A DNA stretch of 58,812 bases from an uncultured Clostridia bacterium. GTDB lineage: Bacteria > Bacillota > Clostridia > TANB77 > CAG-508. The notes under the pieces are model-generated. The model saw only the letters and a program-made list of their open reading frames with translations, did no database searches and was not told where the DNA came from. This document shows positions 37,849 to 47,711 of this stretch, one piece after another; the stretch's first letter is position 1, and the number at the start of each line of letters is the position of its first letter. The position numbers and the translations under genes were made by a program. The stretch spans positions 1 through 58,812 of the forward strand of contig CAKOXG010000004.1 of NCBI GenBank assembly GCA_934130025.1, written 5' to 3'.

Positions 37849-39111
37849 ATGCAAGATGAAATAAAAAAAATACAGGAATATTGTTTGAATTGTAAAACCA
37901 AGCCATGTAGTATAAATGGATGCCCCTTAAATAATGATATTCCAATGATGATACATGAAAATGATATGAAAAAGGCATTTGAAATATTAAGTAATACAAC
38001 AGTGTTACCGGCTATTTGCGGAAGAATATGCCCACATGAGAAGCAATGCCAAGGGGCCTGCATAAGAGGAATAAAAGGAATGCCTGTTCAAATTGGAAAA
38101 ATTGAAAAAATGATAGGAGACAGCAGCATAAAAAATGGATATTGTATTGAAAAAAATAAATTACAAGATGAGAAATTAAAAAATAAAAAAGTTGCTGTTG
38201 TTGGAGGAGGCCCTGCAGGGCTTACTTGTGCAGCCTTTTTGGCAAAAAACAATTTGAAGGTTACAATATTTGAAAAGCACAATTGTTTAGGAGGAATATT
38301 AGCATATGGCATCCCTGAATTTAGGCTTCCAAGTGATATTACACAGAAAACAATAAAAAAAATAATAGATTTAGGTATAGAGGTACAAACGAATAAAATT
38401 CTTGGAAAAAATATTTTTATAAAAGAACTACAAGAAAAATTTGATGCAGTTTTTATTTCCATTGGAGCAAATGTTTCTACTAAAATGGGAATTGATGGAG
38501 AAAATTTACAAGGAGTATTTGGAGGAAATGAACTCCTAGAAAATAGAAATCATCCTGATTATAGAAATAAAAAAGTAGCAATAATAGGAGGAGGAAATGT
38601 TGCAATAGATTGTGCAAGAACGATAAAAAGAATGGGAGCAAAAGATGTAACAATAATCTATAGAAGAGAAAAAGAGCAGATGCCTGCAGAAACAAAAGAG
38701 ATAGAGGCAGCAGAGAACGAGGGCATTATTTTTTTGTTTAAGACAAATATAGTTAAAATAATCGGGGATAAAGTTAAAGGAAATAAACTTGAAAAGATTA
38801 AGTGTATAAAAACCAAGCTAGTGGCAAAAGAAGGAGAAACAAGGCTTAGCCCAATAAAAATAGACGGAAGCGAGTTTACAATAAATATGGATTATGTAGT
38901 AATGGCAACTGGTTCAAAGCCAGAAGAAAATGTAATTGCTCAATTCGAAAAAAACAATTGGGGATATATAGTTGTAAATGAGAATATGCAAACTTCAATT
39001 GATAAAGTATTTGCAGGAGGGGACATAATTGGAGAGAAGTCAACAGTTGCATGGGCAGCAAGGTCTGGAAGAAATGCCGCTGAAAAGATAATAGAATATT
39101 TAAAAAAATAG
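37849..39111 (+). CDS. GltD-like FAD/NAD(P) oxidoreductase
   Basis: N-terminal [4Fe-4S]-type cysteines occur in YCLNCKTKPCSINGCPLN and CGRICPHEKQCQGAC. An FAD Rossmann motif follows (VAVVGGGPAGLTCAAFLAK), with GGILAYGIPEFRLP, then an NADPH motif (VAIIGGGNVAIDCARTI) and a final FAD loop (VFAGGDIIGEKSTVAWAARSG). This matches the small subunit of glutamate synthase and related NfnB/SudA proteins. No partner large subunit is present, so the electron acceptor is unknown. 420 residues. Confidence 0.88.
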   Translation: MQDEIKKIQEYCLNCKTKPCSINGCPLNNDIPMMIHENDMKKAFEILSNTTVLPAICGRICPHEKQCQGACIRGIKGMPVQIGKIEKMIGDSSIKNGYCIEKNKLQDEKLKNKKVAVVGGGPAGLTCAAFLAKNNLKVTIFEKHNCLGGILAYGIPEFRLPSDITQKTIKKIIDLGIEVQTNKILGKNIFIKELQEKFDAVFISIGANVSTKMGIDGENLQGVFGGNELLENRNHPDYRNKKVAIIGGGNVAIDCARTIKRMGAKDVTIIYRREKEQMPAETKEIEAAENEGIIFLFKTNIVKIIGDKVKGNKLEKIKCIKTKLVAKEGETRLSPIKIDGSEFTINMDYVVMATGSKPEENVIAQFEKNNWGYIVVNENMQTSIDKVFAGGDIIGEKSTVAWAARSGRNAAEKIIEYLKK

Positions 39112-39132
39112 AAGAATTTAGGTTCTTCTATT
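39106..39132. terminator. Bidirectional terminator
   Basis: AAATAGAAGAA pairs with TTCTTCTATT around a short loop between the convergent GltD-like and HExxH genes. Confidence 0.75.
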
Positions 39133-40225
39133 CTTTATTTTTTTCAAATTCTTTTTTCCAATTTAACTTTCTAAAAAAATGAATGATATTAAAAAATTTA
39201 TTTTCCTTTCTAGAAATTAGATAAGTGCTTCCATTATCTGCAAAGTCAGAAATCATGTCAAAGCGTTTATCAAGTTTTTCCATCATTTCAATATAAAAAT
39301 TGTTAAAGAAATGGTAATTTTCCGTATTACCTATATATTTTTGAAAACTATATAATTTTTTTCTAAAATTATCAACATCAGCAGAAGTCATAAGTGATTT
39401 ATAAACTGTTGAAAAGTATGCTTTAATAAGTAATTCTTGGGAATTAAAATAACTTTGTCTAATTTGAAGCTTTAAGTCTTCAATTTTTGATGCTAGAACC
39501 TGAGATTTTTCAATAGACAAATCATCGTTTTGTAATCTATTTCTAAGAATAACAATTTTCTCTTCAAAATTCAAAATCTTGTCAAATGATGTAGAAAGCT
39601 GATTATACACAGAATCACCACAAAGAGCACAAAATTTATTTTTAAAGTGATCATTTGCGTTAAGCGTACTATCAAATAGAACTTCTTGTCCTGTAATATA
39701 GGCCATTTGAGCAATTAAATTACACAATAATGGATAATATGAAGGACTTATTGTAGAAAAAGTTATTCCATAATATGTAACAGTTTCAAAAGTGGCATCA
39801 GAAATAATAGATGCAGTATATTGAACAGCAGCTTCATTAATAGCCATTCCATATACTTTTGAACCTTTAAAACAGCATAAACCAAGGCGTAATAAATTAC
39901 CCTTTGAATCCTTTTGTTCTTGCAAATTGTGTATAAGCTCATGTGTTGCAAATTTTTCCAAAGAGTTTAATCCCATTCCATCTCTAAAATAGACAGAGGA
40001 ATTCTTATAAAAATAACTTGCTTCCGCAGAACCTGTGGGTATAGTGGCTATGTACATAGGAAGGTTTGTAAATCTATGGTAAAGAGCGTTAAAATTAAAG
40101 CCAAAGTTAGGAAAGGCAGCAGAAATCTTTTTACTAACGCTATTTGAAATAGCATCAATACTTTCCTTGTCTAATGGCTCTATAACAGATATTCCATTTT
40201 TTCTTAAATCTGATTCAATACTCAT
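39128..40225 (-). CDS. Unrecognised protein with HExxH zinc-protease motif
   Basis: The motif HELIHNLQEQ (about residues 93-102) is followed ~27 residues later by NEAAVQYTAS, whose Glu could be the third zinc ligand, a gluzincin-like layout. The C-terminal half is helical and charged with two cysteines (CALCGD). There is no signal peptide, so a cytoplasmic protein is suggested. I do not recognise the family, and the protease call rests on the motif alone. It stands alone on the minus strand upstream of leuS. Confidence 0.5.
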   Translation of the reverse strand: MSIESDLRKNGISVIEPLDKESIDAISNSVSKKISAAFPNFGFNFNALYHRFTNLPMYIATIPTGSAEASYFYKNSSVYFRDGMGLNSLEKFATHELIHNLQEQKDSKGNLLRLGLCCFKGSKVYGMAINEAAVQYTASIISDATFETVTYYGITFSTISPSYYPLLCNLIAQMAYITGQEVLFDSTLNANDHFKNKFCALCGDSVYNQLSTSFDKILNFEEKIVILRNRLQNDDLSIEKSQVLASKIEDLKLQIRQSYFNSQELLIKAYFSTVYKSLMTSADVDNFRKKLYSFQKYIGNTENYHFFNNFYIEMMEKLDKRFDMISDFADNGSTYLISRKENKFFNIIHFFRKLNWKKEFEKNKE

Positions 40226-40388
40226 ATTGTAAAAATTCTCCTCCGTATTTTATATAGTATATCACAAAATATGGAAAAAGCATATAACAGAAATATTAAA
40301 AAAATGTTACAAAAATATTACAAATATTTTTCCTTAGCTAGTAGATAATTTTTATACATTTCCATATGCACTGAACCTCAAAATACTA

Positions 40389-40417
40389 TTGACTTTGGGC
40401 CTTTTGTAAGATATAAT
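40389..40417 (+). promoter_or_regulatory. Promoter of leuS
   Basis: TTGACT (40389-40394), 17-base spacer, TATAAT (40412-40417). I see no T-box leader between this and the start, which is only about 30 bases downstream. Confidence 0.75.
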
Positions 40418-40454
40418 TTAGTGCAAAGATTTTTTGAAAAGAAGAGGCGATTTT

Positions 40455-42842
40455 ATGTCATATAATTTTAGAGAAATAGAACCTAAATGGCAAAAATATT
40501 GGGATGAACATAAAACATTTTACACTGATGTTTGGGATTTTTCAAAACCTAAATATTATGCTTTAGATATGTTCCCATACCCATCTGGACAAGGACTTCA
40601 TGTTGGTCACCCAGAAGGATATACTGCTACTGATATTATGAGTAGAATGAGAAGAATGCAAGGTTATAATGTTCTTCATCCAATGGGATGGGATGCTTTT
40701 GGACTTCCTGCTGAACAATATGCAATAAAAACAGGAAATCATCCTGCAACATTTACTCAAAAAAATATTGCAACATTTAAAAGACAATTAAAAATGCTAG
40801 GATTTTCTTTTGATTGGGATAAAGAAATTTCTACTTGCAATCCTAATTTCTACAAATGGACACAGTGGATTTTTAAACAATTATATAAAGATGGACTTGC
40901 AAAGCTTGTCGAAATGCCTGTAAACTGGTGTGAAGGGCTTGGCTGTGTTCTTTCTAACGATGAAGTTATTAATGGAAAGAGCGAAAGAGGTGGATTCCCA
41001 GTAGTTAGAAAAAATATGAAACAATGGGTTATGGATATTCCAAAATATGCAGATATTCTATTAAATGGTCTTGATGAAATTGACTGGCCAGAATCTACAA
41101 AAGAAATTCAAAGAAACTGGATAGGACGTTCTGTTGGAGCAGAGGTAATATTTAATGTTGCAGATACTGATTACAATTTTACAGTATTCACAACAAGACC
41201 TGATACATTGTTTGGTGCAACATACTGTGTTTTAGCACCAGAACATAGCTTGGTAAAAGAAATTACAACAGCTGAGCAAAAAGAAAAAGTTGAAGAATAC
41301 ATCCAACTTTCAGCTTCTAAATCTGACCTAGAAAGAACGGAATTAAGTAAAGAAAAAACAGGGGTATTCACAGGAAGCTATGCAGTAAACCCTGTAAATG
41401 GTAAGAAAATTCCAATTTGGATTTCTGATTATGTTTTATCAACTTATGGAACAGGAGCAATAATGGCTGTTCCTGCACACGACCAAAGAGATTATGAATT
41501 TGCTACAAAATTTGGATTAGAGATAATTCCTGTAATTGATGGTGGAGACATTTCTAAGGAAGCTTATGCTGGAGACGGACTTCATATTAATTCAGATTTC
41601 TTAGATGGATTAAACAAAGAAGATGCAATAAACAAGATGATTGAATGGCTTGAAGGCAAGAAAATAGGAAAGAAAAAAGTAAATTATAAATTACGTGAAT
41701 GGATATTTGCACGTCAACGTTATTGGGGAGAGCCTATTCCAATAGTTTATCTAGATGATGAAATGAGAGCTTTAGCAGATGAAGACCTACCACTTGAACT
41801 TCCTGAACTTGAAGACTATAGTCCATCTAAAACAGGAGCATCTCCACTAGATAAGGCAACAAATTGGGTAAATACAACTTTTGAAGGAAAACCTGCAAAA
41901 AGAGAAACAAGCACAATGCCAGGTTCTGCAGGATCAAGCTGGTACTTCTTAAGATACATAGATCCACACAATACAGATGAACTTGCAAACTATGAATTAT
42001 TAAAACATTGGATGCCTGTTGATTTATATTTGGGAGGACCAGAACATGCGGTAGGACACTTACTGTATTCAAGATTTTGGAACAATTATCTATACAATAA
42101 AGGTGTTTCTCCAGTAAAAGAACCATTTGCAAAATTACGCCATCAAGGAATGATACTTGGATCAAATGGTGAAAAAATGAGTAAATCTAAGGGAAATGTT
42201 ATAAACCCGGATGATATGGTTAAGGAATATGGTGCAGATGCACTTAGAGTGTATGAAATGTTTATGGGACCACTTGATGCAGCAAAACCATGGGATCCTA
42301 ATGGAATTGGAGGATCTAAAAACTTCCTAGACAGAGTTTGGAGACTATTTGACGAATCTGGAAAGGTAAAAGACCAAGAAAATAAAAACCTAGAAAAAGT
42401 TTATCATTACACAGTAAAAAAAGTTACAAACGATTATGAAAATATGAGTTTCAATACGGCAATTTCACAAATGATGATATTCATAAATTCTGCATATAAA
42501 GAAGAGGTAATTCCAAAGGAATATGCCGAAGGATTCTTGAAATTATTAAATCCAGTAGCACCACATATTACAGAGGAATTGTGGAATGAATTAGGTCATG
42601 ATGAAACTATTGCGTATGAGCCATGGCCAACATTTGACGAGGAAAAAACAAAGAATGATACAATAAATCTTCCAATTCAAATAAATGGAAAGTTACGTGC
42701 AACAGTTGAAATTGCAATGAATGAAGATGAACAGAAAATAAAAGAATTAGTTCACGAAGCAATAGAAGATAGATTGGATGGAAAATTAATTGTTAAAGAA
42801 ATTTATGTAAAAAACAAAATTTACAATGTTGTTGTAAAATAA
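40455..42842 (+). CDS. leuS: Leucine--tRNA ligase
   Basis: Start chosen at ATG 40455 behind AGAGGCG; the TTG at 40434 lies at the promoter-proximal edge. Class I signatures: DMFPYPSGQGLHVGHPEGY (HIGH motif as HVGH) and GEKMSKSKGN (KMSKS). The CP1 editing domain (residues ~215-400) has FTTRPDTLFGATY and GTGAIMAVPAHDQRD with the post-transfer-editing aspartate. 795 residues, usual for bacterial LeuRS. Confidence 0.97.
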   Translation: MSYNFREIEPKWQKYWDEHKTFYTDVWDFSKPKYYALDMFPYPSGQGLHVGHPEGYTATDIMSRMRRMQGYNVLHPMGWDAFGLPAEQYAIKTGNHPATFTQKNIATFKRQLKMLGFSFDWDKEISTCNPNFYKWTQWIFKQLYKDGLAKLVEMPVNWCEGLGCVLSNDEVINGKSERGGFPVVRKNMKQWVMDIPKYADILLNGLDEIDWPESTKEIQRNWIGRSVGAEVIFNVADTDYNFTVFTTRPDTLFGATYCVLAPEHSLVKEITTAEQKEKVEEYIQLSASKSDLERTELSKEKTGVFTGSYAVNPVNGKKIPIWISDYVLSTYGTGAIMAVPAHDQRDYEFATKFGLEIIPVIDGGDISKEAYAGDGLHINSDFLDGLNKEDAINKMIEWLEGKKIGKKKVNYKLREWIFARQRYWGEPIPIVYLDDEMRALADEDLPLELPELEDYSPSKTGASPLDKATNWVNTTFEGKPAKRETSTMPGSAGSSWYFLRYIDPHNTDELANYELLKHWMPVDLYLGGPEHAVGHLLYSRFWNNYLYNKGVSPVKEPFAKLRHQGMILGSNGEKMSKSKGNVINPDDMVKEYGADALRVYEMFMGPLDAAKPWDPNGIGGSKNFLDRVWRLFDESGKVKDQENKNLEKVYHYTVKKVTNDYENMSFNTAISQMMIFINSAYKEEVIPKEYAEGFLKLLNPVAPHITEELWNELGHDETIAYEPWPTFDEEKTKNDTINLPIQINGKLRATVEIAMNEDEQKIKELVHEAIEDRLDGKLIVKEIYVKNKIYNVVVK

Positions 42843-42870
42843 TAATATAAAGGGGATTAACACAGGAAAA

Positions 42871-43707
42871 ATGGAAGAATCAAATAATAAAATAAAAATG
42901 AGCATTACTAAGAAAATAATCTTAGGAATAGTACTTGCTGTAATTTTAGCAATAGCAAGCTTTATAATATATGAAGTTGCAACAGTAAACAACACATATT
43001 ATATTGGACAGAAGAATTTACAAATACCAATATTTGTTTATCACGATTTAGTTGAAGACAAATCTCAAATTGAGTATGACTACATGCAAACAACAGTAGA
43101 GAGATTTGAAAAGCAAATTACTGGATTAATAAAATTAGGATACAAACCAATAACTTATCAAGATTTGGTGGACTATAAAGAAGGGAAGAAAGCCCTTTCA
43201 AAATGGAGCTTTATAATAACATTTGATGACGGATATACAGGAGTTTATAAATATGCGTATGAGATAGCAAAAAAATACAATATCCCAATGACATCATTTT
43301 TGATAGATGATTGTGTTGGAATTCCAGGATATTACACCTGGGATGAAGCAAGGGAAATGCACGATAGTGGACTTATCTCTATATATTCACACGGATTAAC
43401 ACATGATAGATATAGTGAAGTAGATAAAGATGTATTGGTAGAGCAAACTGAACAAGCATATAAAAATTTACAAACAAATTTAAATGATGAAAATCTTTTA
43501 AAAGTATTTACATATCCATATGGGTTATGCACAGCTGAAGAAAGAACTGCACTTGATAATGCCGGATTTATACAAAACTTAACTGACAACAGAATAAATT
43601 TAAGCAATAGATTAGATTTATCAGGGTTACACAGGTCTTATCCATTGAATAATTCATTATTTAAAATATTATTAAAAATACAATATAGAGTGGTAAGATA
43701 CCACTAA
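42871..43707 (+). CDS. Polysaccharide deacetylase (NodB-domain), membrane-anchored
   Basis: One membrane anchor (residues ~13-35), then a carbohydrate esterase 4 domain: FVYHDLV, the TFDDGYTG motif 1 with catalytic Asp, the SHGLTHDR motif 2 with two metal His, and TYPYG. It probably removes acetyl groups from peptidoglycan or other polysaccharide outside the cell. 278 residues. It starts 28 bases after leuS, behind AAAGGGG, so it may be co-transcribed. A large hairpin follows. Confidence 0.88.
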   Translation: MEESNNKIKMSITKKIILGIVLAVILAIASFIIYEVATVNNTYYIGQKNLQIPIFVYHDLVEDKSQIEYDYMQTTVERFEKQITGLIKLGYKPITYQDLVDYKEGKKALSKWSFIITFDDGYTGVYKYAYEIAKKYNIPMTSFLIDDCVGIPGYYTWDEAREMHDSGLISIYSHGLTHDRYSEVDKDVLVEQTEQAYKNLQTNLNDENLLKVFTYPYGLCTAEERTALDNAGFIQNLTDNRINLSNRLDLSGLHRSYPLNNSLFKILLKIQYRVVRYH

Positions 43708-43723
43708 AATTTAATAAAAAAAG

Positions 43724-43801
43724 AACTAGTCGTTCAACTATGGCACTGAACAAGAAATGGGGCATTTTTAAGTTCAGTATGTATAGACGACTAGTTTTTG
43801 T
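43724..43801 (+). terminator. Nested hairpin, probably terminator
   Basis: Outer stem AACTAGTCGT/ACGACTAGTT (10 bp) encloses an inner stem ACTGAAC/GTTCAGT (7 bp) and is followed by TTTTTG. It may end the leuS-deacetylase transcript. The two-tier layout is more elaborate than the other terminators here. Confidence 0.6.
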
Positions 43802-43896
43802 ATTTGTAAATTCAACATAAAATAAATATAATCATTTTAAATAGATGAAATAAAAAATGAATGATTTTGTAAAACGTAAAGAAATGAAATATAATA

Positions 43897-43925
43897 TTGA
43901 TTTTATAAATAACTTCCTGTATAAT
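43897..43925 (+). promoter_or_regulatory. Promoter of the beta-propeller gene
   Basis: TTGATT (43897-43902), 17-base spacer, TATAAT (43920-43925), 23 bases before the TTG start. Confidence 0.75.
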
Positions 43926-43947
43926 TTTTACAAGGAGGGGATTCATT

Positions 43948-45969
43948 TTGAAAAAAAAGAAAATAATTATAGGGAGTGCAGTAATTATTGCTCTGATTAT
44001 TATAGCAGGTATAATTGCAACGATGATAAATAAGAAAGAAAATTCAGATTTTGCATCCATAAAATCTGAAAAACAATTAGAGGAAATTTACAATTCAAGA
44101 TATGAAGAAGAAAGTAATATGCCAATGCTTTTGGCAACAATGCCATATTCTTTGATGATTAGAGGTTCTTTATTACCAAGATATGATAAATCCTATGGTG
44201 TAATGGACAATACAATTGGTCTTGACATTTCTAAAAGTGAAAGTGCAACAGATTCTATAAATTCTGTGAATTCGAATAGCTCTACATCTTTAAGTATGAA
44301 AGATTATTCAACAACTAACATTCAGGTTGAAAATGTTGATGAGGCAGATATTACAAAAACAGATGGAAATTACATATATTCTATATCAGAAGACAAAGTA
44401 GTAATAACAAATGTGACTAATCCAGAAGAATTAAAAGTTGAAACTAAAATTGAATCACAAGAAGATTATGTGCCAGAGGATTTAATTCTTTATGGAGAAA
44501 AACTTGTTGTTATTTCCACACATTATGAATCTTATAACAAGAGAGATACAATGGTATCTATATATGACATAAGCAATAAATTTGAACCAAAAAAGGTTGA
44601 AGAATACAGCATGTATGCAAAGTATTATACATCAAGATGTATAAATGGAAAACTCTTTGTAATATCGTCTAGTAAACTAAGAAAAGAAGATGATAGAATA
44701 GTTACATATTATAATGAAAATAATAGACAAAAGGAAATTGAATTAGAAAGAATAAAATATCTAGAAGGAATGGAAAGCAAAGATCAGACTTTAATTTCAA
44801 GCATTGATTTAAACAAAATGGGAAATGTAAAAATGAGCATGTATCTATTTAATGTTGAAAATGCATACATATCTGAAAATTCAATATATTTATTAAATTC
44901 AGACTACAAATATAACAAATATGCATTTTTAGATTATATGAAGGTCCTTGCAAAAAAAGGTGTAATTGGATATGTGAAAGAGCTAATAGATGGTGATTTA
45001 ATAAGTGAGTATGGAGAATATACAACAATTTACAAATTTGAAATTCTGGAAGATGGTAGTCTACAATACAAAAATAAAACAGAAGAAAAAGGAGCAACAA
45101 TAAATCAATTTTCACTTGATGAATTTAATGAAAATCTACGAGTTGCACTATCTGGAAGTGAAGGCTCAAGAATAGTAGTATTCGATAAAAAATTGAACAA
45201 AATTGGAGAAACTGAAAATTTATCAAAAGGTGAAAAAATGTATTCTACAAGATTCATGGGAAACAAAGCATATATGGTAACCTATAAAAATACGGATCCG
45301 CTATATGTAATAGATTTATCAAATCCATCAACCCCTGAAGTATTAGGCAAGTTAAAAATACCAGGATATAGCACATATTTACATCCTTATGATGAAAATC
45401 ATCTTATAGGAATTGGAATGCAAACAGAAGAAAAAGTTTATAAAGACTCTCAAGGTAGAGTCACAAGCACAACTGCTGTTATAACAGGAATGAAAATGGC
45501 ATTGTTTGATATAAGCGATGTAAACAATCCAAAACAAATATCGCAAACGATAATTGGAGACAGAAGAACTACATCAGCGATACTTACAAATCACAAGGCA
45601 CTACTATTTTCTAAGGAAAAGGGAATATTAGCCATTCCCGTAAACAGTTATCCATCTGACTTTGAGATAAATTCAGATACAACAGATATAAACTCCATGG
45701 TTAAGGCTTATAGTAACTATGGAAAGAAATACACAAAAGAAGGATACTTTGTATATAATATAAATTTAGAAGATGGAATAAAACTAAAAGGAATTATAAA
45801 CCATGATAAAACATCAGTATCTAATTATTACTACAGCACAAGTAGACTTATAAGAGGAATTTGGATAGAAAATAATTTATTTACAATATCAGAAGATATG
45901 ATAAAAGTAAATAATTTAGAAGATTTAAGCCAAATTGCAGAATTAAATATAAAAAAAGCTATAAATTAA
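43948..45969 (+). CDS. Secreted beta-propeller protein (PF09826-type)
   Basis: TTG start behind AAGGAGGGG. A signal or anchor helix (about residues 6-27) precedes a Ser/Asn-rich linker, then the family signature NIQVENVDEADITKTDG and repeated blades of the form DGNYIYSISEDKVVITNV. 673 residues, normal for this membrane-associated beta-propeller family of clostridia and archaea. The function is not established; extracellular adhesion or copper-linked roles proposed for relatives cannot be checked here. Confidence 0.85.
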   Translation: MKKKKIIIGSAVIIALIIIAGIIATMINKKENSDFASIKSEKQLEEIYNSRYEEESNMPMLLATMPYSLMIRGSLLPRYDKSYGVMDNTIGLDISKSESATDSINSVNSNSSTSLSMKDYSTTNIQVENVDEADITKTDGNYIYSISEDKVVITNVTNPEELKVETKIESQEDYVPEDLILYGEKLVVISTHYESYNKRDTMVSIYDISNKFEPKKVEEYSMYAKYYTSRCINGKLFVISSSKLRKEDDRIVTYYNENNRQKEIELERIKYLEGMESKDQTLISSIDLNKMGNVKMSMYLFNVENAYISENSIYLLNSDYKYNKYAFLDYMKVLAKKGVIGYVKELIDGDLISEYGEYTTIYKFEILEDGSLQYKNKTEEKGATINQFSLDEFNENLRVALSGSEGSRIVVFDKKLNKIGETENLSKGEKMYSTRFMGNKAYMVTYKNTDPLYVIDLSNPSTPEVLGKLKIPGYSTYLHPYDENHLIGIGMQTEEKVYKDSQGRVTSTTAVITGMKMALFDISDVNNPKQISQTIIGDRRTTSAILTNHKALLFSKEKGILAIPVNSYPSDFEINSDTTDINSMVKAYSNYGKKYTKEGYFVYNINLEDGIKLKGIINHDKTSVSNYYYSTSRLIRGIWIENNLFTISEDMIKVNNLEDLSQIAELNIKKAIN

Positions 45970-46067
45970 AATAACTATGGGCAAAGTTTAGATTAATTAA
46001 GGGGAAAGGAGAGCATGATTAATGAAAAATGTAAATGATATAAAATAGTTAATCATGCAAATAAAAA

Positions 46068-46343
46068 ATGAGTGAAGAGAAAATTGAAGTAAAAGAAAAA
46101 AATAAAAGTGCAATGGCGATTGCAAGCTTACCATTAGGAATAATATCAATAATATTTAATTTATTCTGGTTTATAAGCCTTCCAACTGGAATATTAGCAA
46201 TAATATTTGGAACAAATACAACAAGAAAGCTTGGAAGCAAGATAGGAAAAGCTGGACTGGTAACCGGGATAGTTGGAGTATCAATTTGTGCATTTATTTA
46301 TATGAGCATAATAATGATAACAATTTTGGGATTATATTATTAA
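46068..46343 (+). CDS. DUF4190-type small membrane protein
   Basis: 91 residues with two hydrophobic helices separated by GTNTTRKLGSKIGKAGLVTG, the DUF4190 hairpin pattern, after a charged N-terminus. Function unknown. Weak ribosome binding site. A strong terminator follows immediately. Confidence 0.75.
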   Translation: MSEEKIEVKEKNKSAMAIASLPLGIISIIFNLFWFISLPTGILAIIFGTNTTRKLGSKIGKAGLVTGIVGVSICAFIYMSIIMITILGLYY

Positions 46344-46364
46344 ACATTAATATAAAGAAAATAT

Positions 46365-46400
46365 AAAACAGGACTCATTAATAAATAAGAGTCCTGTTTT
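46365..46400 (+). terminator. Rho-independent terminator
   Basis: AAAACAGGACTC pairs with GAGTCCTGTTTT (12 bp) around a 12-base loop and ends in T. Confidence 0.85.
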
Positions 46401-46521
46401 TAGTTTTAAAATAAATGAAAATCATTTAACAAAAAACGAATACATTTATTTAATTCAAGAATAGATACGAATTTTTTAATTAAGATTAAAAGGAATCTGT
46501 TAAATAAAAAAAGTAAATCTA

Positions 46522-47103
46522 CTAATCCAAATTTAAATGTAACTTATTTAAAACAACCGCAACTTTATGTACAATCTTAGTTGCATTGTTCTTTGCAATA
46601 TTCTTTCCGAAAGCCTTTCCTGTAACTGTTAATGAAGCAACCATAGCACTGATAATGAATTGCAAATTAAAAGATAGGTTTAAACGTTCTGATATTTTAA
46701 TTGCAATCAAAGCACTAATTGCACCACTCAAAACGCCACAAATATCACCAACAATATCTGCACAGAAATTAGCAACTTTAGAAGAATTTCTAATCAATTT
46801 TACTGAGGTTTTAGAGCCTGAAATTTTTTTACTTGCTCTTGCGTGAAATTCTTGTTCATTTGCAACCGTAACAGCAACACCAATAATATCAAAAACAATA
46901 CCAATAAATATAACAAACAACAAAATTAAAATTGCTGGAAAAATTGATAATTTAGTAATAGAATTTGTTGATATAAAAGAAAACACAATAGACAATATAA
47001 AAGTAGTAATAAAAACTGATATAAGCCATTTTATATCTGTCTTGTTAGTATTTTTCTTTACATTTGGTTTAGTGCCATTCGGGGCACAGTCTGATTTATT
47101 CAT
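46522..47103 (-). CDS. oapA: OapA-like OLE-associated membrane protein
   Basis: Start chosen at ATG 47103, ten bases after AGAAGGG; a frame-open GTG at 47160 lies in the RNA terminator hairpin. Four hydrophobic segments, with the conserved central block FDIIGVAVTVANEQEFHARA, SVKLIRNSSKVANFC and DIVGDICGVLSGAISA. This matches my memory of OapA, the membrane protein encoded just downstream of OLE RNA, which anchors that RNA at the membrane and resembles the DUF21 magnesium-transport family. The large structured RNA upstream supports the call. Confidence 0.75.
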   Translation of the reverse strand: MNKSDCAPNGTKPNVKKNTNKTDIKWLISVFITTFILSIVFSFISTNSITKLSIFPAILILLFVIFIGIVFDIIGVAVTVANEQEFHARASKKISGSKTSVKLIRNSSKVANFCADIVGDICGVLSGAISALIAIKISERLNLSFNLQFIISAMVASLTVTGKAFGKNIAKNNATKIVHKVAVVLNKLHLNLD

Positions 47104-47136
47104 AAAAATATAATCCCTTCTTAAATATTTATTTAA

Positions 47137-47161
47137 TAAAAAAAGTGACGTACAAGCCACT
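47137..47161 (-). terminator. Terminator between the OLE-like RNA and oapA
   Basis: On the minus strand AGTGGC, loop TTGTAC, GTCACT then a run of T. It would release the RNA, with oapA expressed by readthrough. Confidence 0.65.
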
Positions 47162-47705
47162 AAAACTTTATAAAATTTAAGATGGTAAAATTATAAGTAA
47201 ATTTTACGGTTTGAGGTCTAGCCTAATTTCTTTATTCGCTACTTTGCATTACTGCCGAGCAGTTTCCTTTTAAAGCGAATATTCCTAAATAGGAATGCCA
47301 GATTGCCACTTAAGTCCGTACCTTAATCCCTATAATTCTATGCTTCTTGATTGAAACAAACATTCTAGAAGTTTTCCTTGAAATACATTTCTAAGACTAG
47401 TCCCTTTTGCAATAGTAATTTCATAAAAATAATCCCAATACTATCACTCAAGACAGGCTACGCTACTTGTTTAAAGTGTTCCTTTAAATTTGTAGGTTAT
47501 ACTTAAAATTAGTAAATATATTTAAGCCTCCGCGGTAGTAGGGCAAAGTATGTATGCCATTACATAGCACCCTAAAACCTTACTCCCTGAAAGCACACAA
47601 AACTGGCATTTCGCGCACAAACAAGGAACTTCACCGATGTGCCCTTTAGTGGATTTTTAGCCCCACCCTCATAATAGAAAGCATCACTAGAATAATGCAC
47701 CATCA
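47144..47705 (-). ncRNA. OLE-like large non-coding RNA
   Basis: About 560 bases with no plausible coding frame but unusually high GC for this genome. It contains many G-rich and complementary segments: on the minus strand GGGTGGGGCTAAAAATCCAC, CTACTACCGCGGAGGCTTAA and CATTCCTATTTAGGAATA. It is transcribed from its own consensus promoter, ends at a hairpin-T run and is followed by an OapA-like gene. Length, position and partner gene fit OLE (ornate, large, extremophilic) RNA. I cannot confirm the conserved core without a covariance search; it is neither tmRNA nor RNase P as far as I can see. Confidence 0.65.
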
Positions 47706-47711
47706 GAAAAA

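Noticed and set aside
40226..40454. T-box leader for leuS
   Set aside because: The promoter sits only about 30 bases upstream of the start and no T-box or antiterminator sequence is visible.
47144..47705. tmRNA or RNase P RNA
   Set aside because: No tag-encoding frame or tRNA-like ends, and no RNase P core sequences were recognised; the OapA-like neighbour fits OLE RNA better.
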